DNA of 64,000 nucleotides from Trichomonas vaginalis G3 (Eukaryota; Parabasalia; Trichomonadida; Trichomonadidae), in assembly GCF_026262505.1 (NCBI RefSeq), contig NC_067204.1, forward strand, positions 13,472,522 through 13,536,521. Direction: 5' to 3'. Below are positions 32,258 to 42,900 of the stretch, in pieces. Below the pieces are notes generated by a model, which was given only the letters and a program-made list of their open reading frames with translations, was not told the origin of the DNA and did not search any database. The translations under genes and the position numbers were made by a program. Position 1 is the first letter of the stretch; each line of letters starts with the position of its first letter.

Positions 32258-32623
32258 TTTTTTTACTTTATAGAAATATTTTTTTTTGGAAAGTGACGTA
32301 GATTTCGCTTTTTTCATTACATCACAAATCAAATAAATTATTTCTACCTTACAAAGATAAATATATTTATCTTATAATTGGCCAATTTTGGATCAGATTT
32401 ATGACAATTTTTTTTTGAAACCAATCAAATCCCATAAACATAGTTTAGGTTAACATTTTCTCAATGAATATAGTATTATACTTCATTGAAATCAAGTATT
32501 TGCTGTTTTTGAATTCTCTAGAATTTAATATTTGGATATTAAGCGGTTATTCCTAATATCATATGATTAATTATCTATAATGGGAGTTAGAATTATGCTT
32601 ACTGGATCATATCTTCACATTGG
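32258..32623. promoter_or_regulatory. Divergent host promoter region with two Inr-like sites
   Basis: The AT-rich spacer between the pseudokinase (minus) and GCN5 (plus) genes. The minus-strand Inr-like word TCACTTTCC is at 32288-32296, and the plus-strand TTCACATTG is at 32613-32621, just ahead of the GCN5 start. Nothing else is recognisable in the stretch. Confidence 0.5.
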
Positions 32624-33703
32624 ATGAAGAAATTATTTTCCCCACCAAAACCTTCAATGGGGAAATCATCATCATTCAAGAATCCATGGATCGAAGAAGA
32701 TACAAATTCAAAAATAATAGGTTATAAGAAGTTAAATGTCTCAGATATCATTACAAATTTTGAAACTGATTCAAAAGCAAGTAAAATGGAAGAATTAAAA
32801 GATGAATTACAATTTAGAATCATACGAAATGATAATTGCTCTCAATCATTGATGTGGTTACTAGAAGCAAGAAATATTTTCATGTGCCAGCTATCAAACA
32901 TGTCACAAGATTACATATCTGAGCTTGTTTTCAATCGTTATCATAAAACTCTTATCATTATTTATCAAGGCGTCGTTGTTGGCGGAATTTGTTTTAGAGA
33001 ATTCGAAAAATTTGCAGAAATAGCATTTTGTGCAGTCGGAAACAAGTTTCATATCAATGGTTTTGGCTCATACATGATGGCACTTTTTAAAACTTACTTA
33101 CAGACAGTTGGAATTCTTAATATTTTTACATATGGCGATGATACAGCATTAGTTTTCTTTCACAGACATGGATTCTCAAAACATACTGGCTTACAGTCTT
33201 CTGAATGGAAAGGATACTTAAAAGATTACGTAAATGCAACTTTACTAACATGCAAGATTAATCCTCAAATAGATTACACAATGATACATGCAGCTCTTGA
33301 TGCAATGCTTAATACAATCGAAAAAGAGCTCGGTATGAGTAAAATTAACAGAGTAACGGAATTTCCTTTTACCAGAATTGAAGGTTTTATGGTTGACCAA
33401 AGGCCAAATCGTGTTGTCGAAGATAAAAATATGTCTGCTGCTTTCGCCGCACTTTTGAATTATTCCAAAGCTGATTTGTTTTGGAAAGTACCACAACAAG
33501 AGCTGGGTTCAGAGTATTCATTATCTAAGGTTTATAAAAATCTAATTAAGAATACTTATCATTCTTATGAAGAATTTTCGAATGATGTGATCAAAGTATT
33601 TCAGTCAGTTATAGATAATTCGCCTGACACAAATACATTCACTAAAGCAGCCAAGAAAGTTATTGAAAAAGCCCAAGAAATTTTACAAAAATACAAACCA
33701 TAG
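32624..33703 (+). CDS. GCN5: GCN5/PCAF-type histone acetyltransferase with degenerate bromodomain
   Basis: A 359-residue protein. Residues ~60-210 follow yeast Gcn5 closely: FRIIRNDNCSQSLMWLLEAR, then VVGGICFREFEKFAEIAFCA with the catalytic Glu, the acetyl-CoA loop (INGFGSYMM), FTYGDDTALVFFHRHGFSK and WKGYLKDYVNATLL. The C-terminal ~100 residues keep the spacing of the Gcn5 bromodomain, but the ZA loop (YYxxIKxPMDL) is replaced by YSLSKVYKNLIKN. Acetyl-lysine reading is therefore doubtful. The ATG at 32624 follows an Inr-like TTCACATTG. Expected to act in the nucleus in a SAGA-like complex. Confidence 0.9.
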   Translation: MKKLFSPPKPSMGKSSSFKNPWIEEDTNSKIIGYKKLNVSDIITNFETDSKASKMEELKDELQFRIIRNDNCSQSLMWLLEARNIFMCQLSNMSQDYISELVFNRYHKTLIIIYQGVVVGGICFREFEKFAEIAFCAVGNKFHINGFGSYMMALFKTYLQTVGILNIFTYGDDTALVFFHRHGFSKHTGLQSSEWKGYLKDYVNATLLTCKINPQIDYTMIHAALDAMLNTIEKELGMSKINRVTEFPFTRIEGFMVDQRPNRVVEDKNMSAAFAALLNYSKADLFWKVPQQELGSEYSLSKVYKNLIKNTYHSYEEFSNDVIKVFQSVIDNSPDTNTFTKAAKKVIEKAQEILQKYKP

Positions 33704-33825
33704 AGCTTTATCTTTGTTTATATTCTTGTTTTATTTGTATTCTAAAATTTGTTTGCATATATTAGGTTTAAATAGAGAACTGCGTCCAATGTTTTTTTTG
33801 CCATGTAAATTATTGAAATATCAAA

Positions 33826-34374
33826 ATGTCAAATGCTATGAAGAATACAAGAAACCAATTCACTGTTACTCAAGAAATGACACAGATTCAGAAGAAGTAT
33901 ATTCTTCAGATCACTAATAATATTTATGACCTTCCTATTGCAGCTGAATTTCGTGATCCAGTCGAAACAAAAGAATATTATGAAAAGCTAAAGAAACCAA
34001 TGGACTTATCTATCGTTTTACACAGAATAAAAAAGAATGAATATCAATCTGTTGAAAAATGGAAAGAAGATATGAACTTAATTTGGAAAAACTACCAAAA
34101 CGTGTATTCAGATCAAAGACAACTTCCATATATTATTGCCTCTGAACTTGCAAGACTATTCAAGGATATGAGCGATAATATTCCCAGAACTGAAATTGAA
34201 GAATGGAAATATAAATGTAAACAAGCAACTTTGGAAATTGGAACTATCATTGAAGCCAGACCTGATCAACAGAAGAAGCTCATCAACCCATCAGGCTTAT
34301 TGAAACTTAAGCTCCCAGTCAAGCAACATAAGATCTTACTCAGAGTTACATCTCAAACCATAGAAAAGCAATAA
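33826..34374 (+). CDS. Bromodomain protein, short
   Basis: A 182-residue protein with one bromodomain: FRDPVETKEYYEKLKKPMDL, LHRIKKNEYQSVEKWKEDMN and LIWKNYQNVYSD. The acetyl-lysine-binding Asn that normally follows the Tyr seems replaced by Ser (VYSD), and the loop is one residue longer. It starts 122 bp after GCN5 on the same strand. A basic C-terminal tail follows. It may bind acetylated tails weakly or act through protein contacts. Confidence 0.8.
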   Translation: MSNAMKNTRNQFTVTQEMTQIQKKYILQITNNIYDLPIAAEFRDPVETKEYYEKLKKPMDLSIVLHRIKKNEYQSVEKWKEDMNLIWKNYQNVYSDQRQLPYIIASELARLFKDMSDNIPRTEIEEWKYKCKQATLEIGTIIEARPDQQKKLINPSGLLKLKLPVKQHKILLRVTSQTIEKQ

Positions 34375-34810
34375 TCATTATACCTTAAGAATTCAAAAAA
34401 TTCTACCTTCTATTTCATATTAATAAATATTTTAATGTTTGATAACAAATTTTGGATGCTTTTTTATTTGCGATGAATTGCGTTGCGTTATCCACATATG
34501 AATATCATTATTTTAATTTGCTCTAATAATGATTGGATATTTTGGGCGATATAGAAATGAAAATTGAATGGTTTACGTCTCGATGCCGATATGAAGTGGA
34601 GCCCCAAATATGACAAACTGATGATTTTGATTTGAGACTATTTATTTTTAATAGCATACTTGTGTTCATAAAAAATCTAACACACGAACCAAACAATCTC
34701 TCTATACGAGGCTCATTCAAGAAAAATATCATTTCGTAAAAGAATTATTTTTTGCTTTCATATCGGATAAATTAATAATAATACCTTTTAATCGATTGCA
34801 GTAGCTATGC
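34375..34810. other. Intergenic stretch, mostly nothing
   Basis: AT-rich. Near 34509-34545, the words TGCTCTAAT..TGATTGGATATTTTGGG resemble 35751-35785, close to the start of another remnant. This suggests a decayed copy of that gene's 5' end. I see no coding region, RNA gene or repeat otherwise. Confidence 0.4.
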
Positions 34811-35083
34811 TTAACAAAAGCCTATTTTTTCGCAGAAACATTCCTTATCACACAAAGGATAACCCTTTGCTACATAGTACATAGTCTTTAAGTTCTTTGA
34901 CATATAGCTTCTGCATAATGGAACAATAGGTTCTCTAAATTCTGAGCACCATCCCATGGTTGCATTAAAAACTCTTGGATATGATGCTCCAGAACGGGCT
35001 AACTTAAGGAAGTCATCTCCAAATTCTTCACATATGAAGCAGTATGAACCTGAGAATATGAGTCCCAATAAGAGGAAGAACAT
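34811..35083 (-). CDS. Small secreted saposin-like protein (SAPLIP)
   Basis: A 90-residue protein starting MFFLLLGLIFSGSYC, a signal peptide. The mature part has the cysteine spacing of saposin-B domains: CFIC at the start, C-x10-C in the middle (WCSEFREPIVPLCRS) and CDKEC near the end. This is the fold of amoebapores and T. vaginalis SAPLIPs, which disturb membranes of prey or host cells. The start at 35083 is chosen because the signal peptide begins there; 34 more residues upstream look non-coding. Two extra C-terminal Cys (FCEKIGFC) are unusual. Confidence 0.7.
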   Translation of the reverse strand: MFFLLLGLIFSGSYCFICEEFGDDFLKLARSGASYPRVFNATMGWCSEFREPIVPLCRSYMSKNLKTMYYVAKGYPLCDKECFCEKIGFC

Positions 35084-35415
35084 TTTATTCAACTGAATTG
35101 TATTGAATTTTTCTGATATCTTCAATTTTTTTCTGAGGATCAGATCGACGAATGTTTGATTCTTTGCTAAATCTTTATTACACATGAAATAGGAGAATTA
35201 TTTTGATCTGACACAAGGACAAATTTTCGGATACGGAAAGCTTTTTAACATGAATTGTATCTATTTATTACACATATAGAGTAAGAATCAGTTATAGGAT
35301 TTAGTTCAGCTCTATTCACAACATATAACACTATGCTTATAAAAATTGCTTGGTATTCTAAACTTAATACTTTTATTATAATATATCTTTCTAATCGATG
35401 GGGAAAACTGGACTT
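35084..35415. other. Intergenic stretch, nothing seen
   Basis: AT-rich sequence between the saposin-like gene and a gene remnant. On the minus strand, TTCAGTTGAATAAA directly ahead of 35083 could serve as an Inr. No other feature is supported. Confidence 0.35.
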
Positions 35416-35815
35416 AGTAAGCTCTATTTAGAGTGTTATAATTGATAAAATTCCATAAATAAATTTGTTCATCTGCTACAATTGGTAGAGCGTATGAACC
35501 ATCAGATATACAGATAACCTGCATTGTTGGATCATTATATCCTTGAAATTCATTAAAATTTACTTATTCACGTCCATCCAATTTCATATCAAAAGGATGA
35601 ATACGATGGACAGCAAATTTTCTACAAGTTGAAGCCCAGGATATATATGAAATTGTTTGATATGATTGAATAGAAGGATTTCCTTTAAATTGTAATATTT
35701 TTTTTATTAAAGATGAATTGGGATCATTATATATAAATTTCATATTTTTTTGCTCTAAAATTGATTGGATATTTTTGGTGCGATATTTTGATAATAAAAG
35801 TGACATATAAAACAA
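35416..35815 (-). pseudogene. Host gene remnant of unknown family
   Basis: An open frame from 35815 (MSLLLSKYRTKNIQ, then KILQFKGNPSIQSYQTISY, HRIHPFD) ends at 35564. A second frame resumes with FNEFQGYNDPTMQVICISDG and ALPIVADEQIYLWNF up to a stop near 35416. Both pieces have protein-like composition, so this is one gene with a frameshift between them. The family is not recognised. It may be a member of a multi-copy family. Confidence 0.5.
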
Positions 35816-35817
35816 TT

Positions 35818-36609
35818 ATGAACACATATGATCATAATTACTGCAACAAAATGCTCAGCCATTTCAAAAAGCAACCAATGTGCAAGCCATTCTTGAATCC
35901 TGTCGATCCAGTTGCCGATTCTTGCCCAACATATTACTCAATTATCAAACATCCAATGGATTTTTCAACAATGAAAAAGAAATTAGCTCAAAATCAATAC
36001 GAAACAGTCGATGCCTTTATAGATGATATTAGACTGGTTGCTAAAAATGCAAAAATGTTTAACGGAGATTCTAGTATTATTGGAATGTCAGCGGATGACA
36101 TGATTGCTGAAGTCGACAAAATGCTTGCTGAGAAGTGTACATGCCCAGAAGAAGAATGGTACTTTAGTGTTCAAGATGGTTCAGATAAATTAAGCGCTCA
36201 TATCTTGAACGCACCAGCTTCAGTATCTTTCATACCAGAACTAACATTACCAGACAATTTTGATGAGGAATTACTTGATGAAGAGCATAAAGCAAAAATA
36301 AACGAAATTATCGAAAAATTTGTTGGAGTTAAAATTGCAACAGCATGGAAGTTTTTGGATCGAACAAACAGATCTGCTATCTTGGATATACTTAAAGATG
36401 TCACTTTCCCAGAAAAAGAGAAAGTAGAAGAAGAAAAGAAGGAAGAAGAACAAAAAGAAGAAGAGAAGAAAGAAGAGGAACCAAAAGAAGAAGAAAAGAA
36501 AGAAGAGCCAAAGGAGGAGGAGAAGAAAGAAGAGGAAAAAAAGGAAGAAGAACAAAAAGAAGAAAAGAAAGATGAAGATAAAAAAGAAGAAGAGAAGAAA
36601 GAAGAATAG
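35818..36609 (+). CDS. Bromodomain protein with Lys/Glu-rich tail
   Basis: A 263-residue protein. The bromodomain at ~10-115 has the full signature: YYSIIKHPMDFSTMKKKL, FIDDIRLVAKNAKMFNGD, with the binding Asn in place (FN). A middle helical region follows (INEIIEKFVGVKIATAWKFL, RSAILDIL), then about 65 residues of Lys/Glu repeats (KKEEEQKEEE and variants). The layout recalls one-bromodomain BET-like readers. The ATG at 35818 begins just ahead of the bromodomain. It is the third chromatin-related gene in this cluster. Confidence 0.85.
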   Translation: MNTYDHNYCNKMLSHFKKQPMCKPFLNPVDPVADSCPTYYSIIKHPMDFSTMKKKLAQNQYETVDAFIDDIRLVAKNAKMFNGDSSIIGMSADDMIAEVDKMLAEKCTCPEEEWYFSVQDGSDKLSAHILNAPASVSFIPELTLPDNFDEELLDEEHKAKINEIIEKFVGVKIATAWKFLDRTNRSAILDILKDVTFPEKEKVEEEKKEEEQKEEEKKEEEPKEEEKKEEPKEEEKKEEEKKEEEQKEEKKDEDKKEEEKKEE

Positions 36610-36830
36610 ACCCTTTTAAGGTCACAAATCACTTGTTTATAACTATTATGTTTATTGTGTGCTATTGAACTTTAAAAAATTAATCCTGTTTTTACAACAA
36701 TTTTTCTTTTACAAAATGGTTTCTTGTAACTATAAATATCTTATTTGGCATATCGAAAGCTTTTATGTTAGACTGATAATCATTCACAAGTCTCGGAGTT
36801 AATTATATGAGATTAATTTTTATTCATAGA

Positions 36831-36929
36831 ATGCCTTCAAAACTTAATATCCTTGATATGTTGGCAATTGACATAAAGGACCCATTAGAATTCACCCATT
36901 TTGATATAGGTGATTTTAATGGATGGTGA
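36831..36929 (+). other. Upstream reading frame overlapping the ARM-like gene
   Basis: ATG at 36831 opens 32 codons (MPSKLNILDMLAIDIKDPLE, ending DFNGW) that end 11 bp inside the next gene in another frame. It starts a few bases after TATTCATAG, a possible Inr. Its amino acids look like genuine protein. It is either a small upstream frame or the real N-terminus of the next gene separated by a one-base change. Confidence 0.4.
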
Positions 36930-38307
36930 TTATAAAAATGAAATCGAAGAAAATGAAGCGGAAAGAATACCGTTAGTACAAACTCTCGAAAATACAGAAG
37001 ACGAAGATAAAGAAACAAGAATAATTGCTCAAATCGATTCGTTCTATAATAATTTCAATCAAAATTTACTAAATAGCTATTTTTTCATATATAACGTATG
37101 CAGAACAATCAATGAGAACATTAGATCATCCTTAAAGGACTACAATTTTTCAGAATTATTCATAAACTCCATTATTTCAACCGATAACATAGGCATCAAA
37201 GCGCAAGGTATGATTTCACTTGGGGTATACTACATTGCATTTCCATCTTTTATCGATCATGCATTTATTTCATATACGACCGAATCCTTCGTTTCAATCA
37301 ACGAGATCATACCAGAACTTGTTGAATATATTAAAGGACACTTAATACTAATCAATTCATTTGTCACTTCCTATGATTTACTCAGAGAAATTGATGATAG
37401 ATTTTATTCTGTATTGCCATTATTCTTTTTGCACCCACTTCTAATAAGATCATCAAAATACATATTATCCATTCTCACCCAATCAGTAAAAATCCTATCA
37501 GCTATAGAAGCTGGAGATAAAACCGAAATTTTCAATAATTTATGCAACGACGTTGTATCTGCTTCATTAGCAATAATTAAACATGATTCAAAAATACATT
37601 ACACGCAAGAACGTACTCATTTGCTTCTTTTAATTGTTCAAGGAGAATTAATTGACAAAGGAAACATAGAAATTCAAAACGCATTCAATAATGTTATTCA
37701 ATTTGAAAATCCTAATCTTAAAAACATCTTTGATATAGTAAATGCTACAGAAAATTTCGATAATTTGTATGATGATTTAATAATACAAGCATTTGAAGCA
37801 TTGGCAAACGAAATTACCGAAAAAACAGATAATATTAGAATATCTGCAATGAGATTAATGACAAAACTCTTAGAAAAAGATTCAAATAGATTTAGTTCAA
37901 TTTTTCTTTGCGATGATTCAATAGAATACATACAAGACATTATAAAAATAATAAATAATGGTACAGCAAATGAGTTTAAGCATGCAGGAAAACTCTTGTC
38001 GTTCATTATGCAAAGATTTCCACAATTATTTGCAAAAGAAATTTGGTGGACGACCAACGACCCGAATGACGTGAATTTACCGAATGCAATTGATAAATTC
38101 ATATTATATAAACAGTCTAGGACACAGTCATTCTTTCTTGGACTCGAATGCATCGCTTCTTTCATGAGAATTGAGAATATTGATTCACAACCTTTCATAG
38201 AAGCATTAGTCAACATAGGAATCAAAGAAAAGATGGAAGAATATATAGATGATGATCCTGATGATGAATTGGCACCATTTGTATATGAAGATCTATTCGG
38301 AGAATAG
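36919..38307 (+). CDS. Helical ARM/HEAT-like protein, unknown function
   Basis: A 462-residue protein with an acidic N-terminus and then all-helical, Leu/Ile-rich repeats of about 40 residues (for example NIRISAMRLMTKLLEKDSNR). It ends acidic (YIDDDPDDELAPFVYEDLFG). ARM/HEAT-like folds of this type are common in T. vaginalis and serve as protein scaffolds. The ATG at 36919 is the first Met in frame. TTCACCCATT at 36891 could be an Inr for it, but see the overlapping upstream frame at 36831. Confidence 0.7.
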   Translation: MDGDYKNEIEENEAERIPLVQTLENTEDEDKETRIIAQIDSFYNNFNQNLLNSYFFIYNVCRTINENIRSSLKDYNFSELFINSIISTDNIGIKAQGMISLGVYYIAFPSFIDHAFISYTTESFVSINEIIPELVEYIKGHLILINSFVTSYDLLREIDDRFYSVLPLFFLHPLLIRSSKYILSILTQSVKILSAIEAGDKTEIFNNLCNDVVSASLAIIKHDSKIHYTQERTHLLLLIVQGELIDKGNIEIQNAFNNVIQFENPNLKNIFDIVNATENFDNLYDDLIIQAFEALANEITEKTDNIRISAMRLMTKLLEKDSNRFSSIFLCDDSIEYIQDIIKIINNGTANEFKHAGKLLSFIMQRFPQLFAKEIWWTTNDPNDVNLPNAIDKFILYKQSRTQSFFLGLECIASFMRIENIDSQPFIEALVNIGIKEKMEEYIDDDPDDELAPFVYEDLFGE

Positions 38308-38630
38308 AAAATATAATACAGAATATTATTGTTTGAATTATAAAAAATTTATTGCCTTATCTCTCATTTTTTATCACTTTCCAGTACTTTTTTATATGAG
38401 TGATCAATATAAAGTGAGAATGCACTTATGTGGATTTAAATGGAATTAATTTCATCAACTGAGAATTTATAGTTACATCATAAATCGGGTTTATATCATG
38501 AATTTCATGGGCGTGATGCTTAAAAAGAGAAAGTTGGATCATGATGTTAGAATAAATATAATATTGAAGGAATAAATCATAAATATGGTATTTACGTGGA
38601 AAATGTCATGTAAACAAAGCACTGCAATTC
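38308..38630. other. Intergenic stretch, nothing seen
   Basis: AT-rich sequence after the ARM-like gene. No coding frame, hairpin or repeat could be supported. Confidence 0.35.
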
Positions 38631-38840
38631 TTAGATACTAGTTAGGAAATGTAAGCTGATCAGTGATTTATCAATTTTAGGATCATTGATGAATAAGTAA
38701 TTTGCCCAGTCCAAAGGACTGCTGCCATCAACAAATTTCTCATCAAAGTTATCGCAAAAATTTATTAGAGCACATTTTCCCATTAAAAATTGAATACGGA
38801 TTCGCTCAGAATAATTTGAAAGGACAATTGGAGCGCAAAA
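38631..38840 (-). pseudogene. Host gene remnant, ankyrin-like tail
   Basis: A minus-strand frame of about 69 residues (APIVLSNYSERIRIQFLMGK, DEKFVDGSSPLDWANYLFIN, LISLHFLTSI then stop). DGSSPLDWA and the surrounding helices resemble the end of an ankyrin-type protein. Upstream the frame is closed, so only the 3' end survives. Confidence 0.45.
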
Positions 38841-39469
38841 CTATGAATTCATATGCGTTTGCAAAGAGGATTAAATTTTATGATTTTTTTAAAAAATGTT
38901 GATAGCATAAATTTTAAGGGTGCACCCGTATGTACGTTTATTTGAGAGGAGGAGGATTACCCTCTCAATTTTGAGGGATTCGTTAGTTTATTTTCTCGAT
39001 GAATATGCAATAAAATTTGATTTTTACCTTATCAATATACTTCATATAATATACACATGTTCATGTAAAAACTTTTTTTCCAAAATCCTCAGGAATTAAG
39101 GGATTTTTGAATTTTAAGAATTTTTTTCGAATTTTTTCGAAAAAAAATATTTTCAGAACAGCCTTAACGGCTAAGATTTAGGAACAATGTTAAGTATCAA
39201 AAAGAAAGGAGGTCTGATATAGACAACATATATCGTTGAAGGTTGAAAAAATCTCTAATATTTGAGCCCAAAATTTCAAATTTTAATTTTTTGAAAAAAG
39301 AGGCCACCCGTATGTACGTTTATTTGAGAGGAGGAGGATTATATTTTTGAAAGGGTGAAACATTATGAATATGTTAATTATATAATAATATGTATTATTA
39401 TAAAAAAGAAAAAATAAAGCACGTTAAAATTTTTCTTTCTTGATTTTTTACAAAATCTACTTAGAATTA

Positions 39470-39897
39470 AAAAAAAAAAAAGGTAGTGGGGCTTCCAGGC
39501 ACTTCGTGCCCTCTAGCCCTGAAGATGTTTAGTATAAATGAAGTTTTTTGGGTACTGGGGGCTTCCAGGCGCGTTGCGCCCTCTAGCCCATAAAAAATTT
39601 TTGAGAGTCGTCGTCGTTGACTTTTTTGTAGAGCACTCAAAATAGTATAACTTTGTCCGGACAAGTAAGGGTCTATCGTCGCTACAGGAAAAGTTACGGG
39701 CGTTCCAAGGAAGTATACTTTGAGAGACTCTTTAGAAACTTTAGACGTTTTACATAACCATCCATGCTTTTACTTTACATCCGATAAAAGTGGTTTGGAA
39801 ACCGTTATGAGATGGTTAGAGGACATACATGACTATGAGTTTAGATATGACAAGATAGAATATGAGAGAGGTCCTATAAACCGGAGAAAGTGTCATA
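39470..39897 (+). repeat. Maverick 2 left terminal inverted repeat
   Basis: Nearly the same as the reverse complement of the right end (about 97 percent by eye). It contains two GC-rich hairpins, TTCCAGGCACTTCGTGCCCT (39488-39519) and TTCCAGGCGCGTTGCGCCCT (39557-39589). It also holds a copy of the 3' part of the methyltransferase gene, reading toward the next gene. The left copy is shorter than the right one. Confidence 0.85.
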
Positions 39898-39935
39898 TAA
39901 ACATCTGTCAAAAACCGTTTTTTACTTCACTTAAA

Positions 39936-42900
39936 ATGCCACGTAAGCTACGTAAGAATATACGTAAGAGGAAGAGAGCATTGAAACATCCAATAGTAAA
40001 ACTGACACCACAACAACAGTTGCAACAACAAATGCTGAATGACCCCACTATGTTGCAACAAATGTCAAGCAATCCTATGCTTTTAAACCGAGTTATTGGT
40101 GCACAGAGTGGAGGTTTAAGAGCGGCACTTTTAGCGAAAATGGCAGGCTATGGTGGAGCTGCAGACGGAACAGCATATAACCCTCAAAGTCAAATGAATT
40201 TGAGTTCACTCAAAAATCAAATAGCAGATGTCAAAAAGTCAAACATAGACATACAGAAGCAAATAAGTGAAAACGAAAAGAAACTAGAATATGACAGACA
40301 CACAAAGAAACTCAATGAGTTAAACGTAGAGAAAAAGAAGAAAGAAGAACAACTGAAAGAACTAAGTACAGAGGAATATGCGAAAAAAGTGTCAGAAAAA
40401 GCAGCAGAAGTAGCAAAAATGGAACAAGATGTTATAAATTTGAAAAACCATACTACTCAATATAAAGTACTGAAAGATGAAGAGATAAAACAAAAAGCCC
40501 TGAAGACATATATGGATAGCGATGAGTATAAAAAAGAAGTTGAAGCAAATGTAAAGGCAGAAAAACTTTTACAGTTGCAAAACCAAACCGTACAGTATGA
40601 AAACTTAGCACAAGAAAGTAAAAATAACGACGCAGCCATGCAAAAGGCAATGAAAAGCGCAGAATATATAAAAGCTAACAATGACTGGTTAGATGCCCAA
40701 GCCAACGCTAAAGCAGCCCAACTTATAGGGTCAATAAGGACAAAAATACAAGCGGATGAAGACAGTTCAAATGAAGCTTTAATGAATGCTGACTTTAAGA
40801 ACGCCTTCGAAGCTCTTCATAGTAAGGTGAAACTAGTGAACGACTTCTCATCTGGAAAGAAACTGAAGTCTGAAGGTTTCGACAACGAGTTAAGAGAAGT
40901 AGCACAAAATATGACGAAAATAACAGATGCAGCAACGAGACAGGCAGTTCAAAGTGCCTATGACGCCGTTAGAGCAACTGTTGTGGAAAGTCAAGAAAAA
41001 GAGTTACAACAGACCAAAACAGACCTAGTAAATGCTTTCTTAAAAACGAAAAGTCAGGTAGGACACTATGCTGCAGATGGAACATATGTGCCAGCTGGTG
41101 GAACTTATATACCAGCTGGTGGAACTTATATACTAGCTAGTGGAACCTATATACCACCAAACCCTCCAAGAGAAGCACCTGCACCAGGACTACCTAAAAC
41201 ATTTACATCGTCACATGGACACAGACACAGGCATGCACCAAAACCAACACAACAACAACAACCAGCACAACAACAACAACCAACACAACAACCAGCACCA
41301 CAACAACAACCAGCACAACAACCACCTCCACAACCAGCACAGCAACCAACAGTTCAAAACCCTGCACAACAACAACCACAAACAGAGCAAGGACATAAAA
41401 GAAGTAGAGAACAAGGAAACCAAGATTTCTTAAAAATGCTTAAAGAAGACTATGGTTACCCAGATACTCTTGACTTTAGTGACAGATATAAAGAAGCTAT
41501 TAGAAAGTTCAAGGAAGGAAATACTGACCCGAACCTATTTAGCTTTATGGCTCAGCACCAAATGGGATATAATTTCAAACCTGGAAAATACAAGCTCGCT
41601 AAGGGATATGATTTAATAGCATATCATCCAAATGACATGAACGAATTTACTCCGAGATATTTGATGTCAGAGCTAAATGACAATTCAACTCCCGTCATGA
41701 AACGCGTAAAAAATAGAGACGGAACGAAAGAAGAAAGGTTTATGAGTCCGGATGACTTAGATAGGGAACTTGTTAAAAACGGTCTCGGAATATATGAAAT
41801 GCCAGCAGATGAGGTACAAGAAACTCCACAGGAAGAAGTTCAGATACAACCAGACATGGAAGAAATAGTTCAGCAACAACAGCTAGAAGAGCCTGAAGGA
41901 AACGAACAAGTCCCTCCTTTGGAAACTAACTTCACAGAACTAGATGAAGATTTGGAACAGCCGAAAAATCTTAACCCTCAACAAGTGTATGCGGAGAATA
42001 TGGAATCTTTCCAAGAGTCTAAGAAAAATTCGGCTGACATAGTAGAAGAATATCGAAAAATGTTTGCCGACATACAAAAGACTCCAACACCAGATGAAAA
42101 TATTCAGCATAGAATGGAAGTACTGAAAGAAAATGTACACAAATACAACAACCCTTTTTACTTACGACCATATAACGTTCAATCTTTGGCTGAACTCGGT
42201 GAAAATAAAAGGTTAAATTTCAACAAAACATATAAAAATGAAACATTGTTTAAAGTTCATTCAGAACCTAACCAATATGGAAACAAACCTACTTTTGTTT
42301 CTGCAGACTATGGAACTACAATGAGATGGGGTCATAAAGCTAACCCGGATAGGTGGTTCATAAACTTACAACCACAATTCCAAGAAGTTGTAGACGCAAT
42401 GGAAGTCAATGGTGAACCAGATATAGCTGGTATTTTCAGCGCGGCTTTAATGCCATTGAAAGATATGAAAGATGCAGATATTTTGGACCAGTATGAAATG
42501 AACATGGCTGATGGAAATATAACACCTGACGTTCTAGAACATTTATCTCAAAGAACTACACAGAACCATAGAGATGGTATATTTGGTGAAGAGTTTAGAA
42601 AGAAAGTTAGGGAGAGCGAAGGAAGAGAACCTATTGTACATGACCTTGCAAACGAAAGTTTGCAAAATGTCATAAAAACTTACTTTGCAGACGATGAACC
42701 GAGAAGGGATGAATATTTAAGAAAACTCAAATGGACAGTACCAAATGAAATGTTAGTATTGAAAAACATGTTCCTTGACAAAATAAAACCAACTACAGAA
42801 ATAAATGACGAAAGACTGAAACATTGGGTAAAAGCTTTCCCATTCACAAAAGATATAATTGGTAACATGGAAAGAAAACCAGAATGGCTACAAAAACATA

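Noticed and set aside
35464-35500. tRNA-like words (GCTACAATTGGTAGAGC)
   Set aside because: No cloverleaf can be drawn and the stretch is part of a coding remnant on the minus strand.
36198-36632. Phe/Ser-rich frames antisense to the bromodomain gene
   Set aside because: They are the complement of the Lys/Glu repeat tail and have no independent support.
39720-39935. N-terminal 72 residues of the large Maverick 2 frame as part of that protein
   Set aside because: They are the tail of the Dam methyltransferase gene in the terminal repeat and merely run into the next gene in frame.
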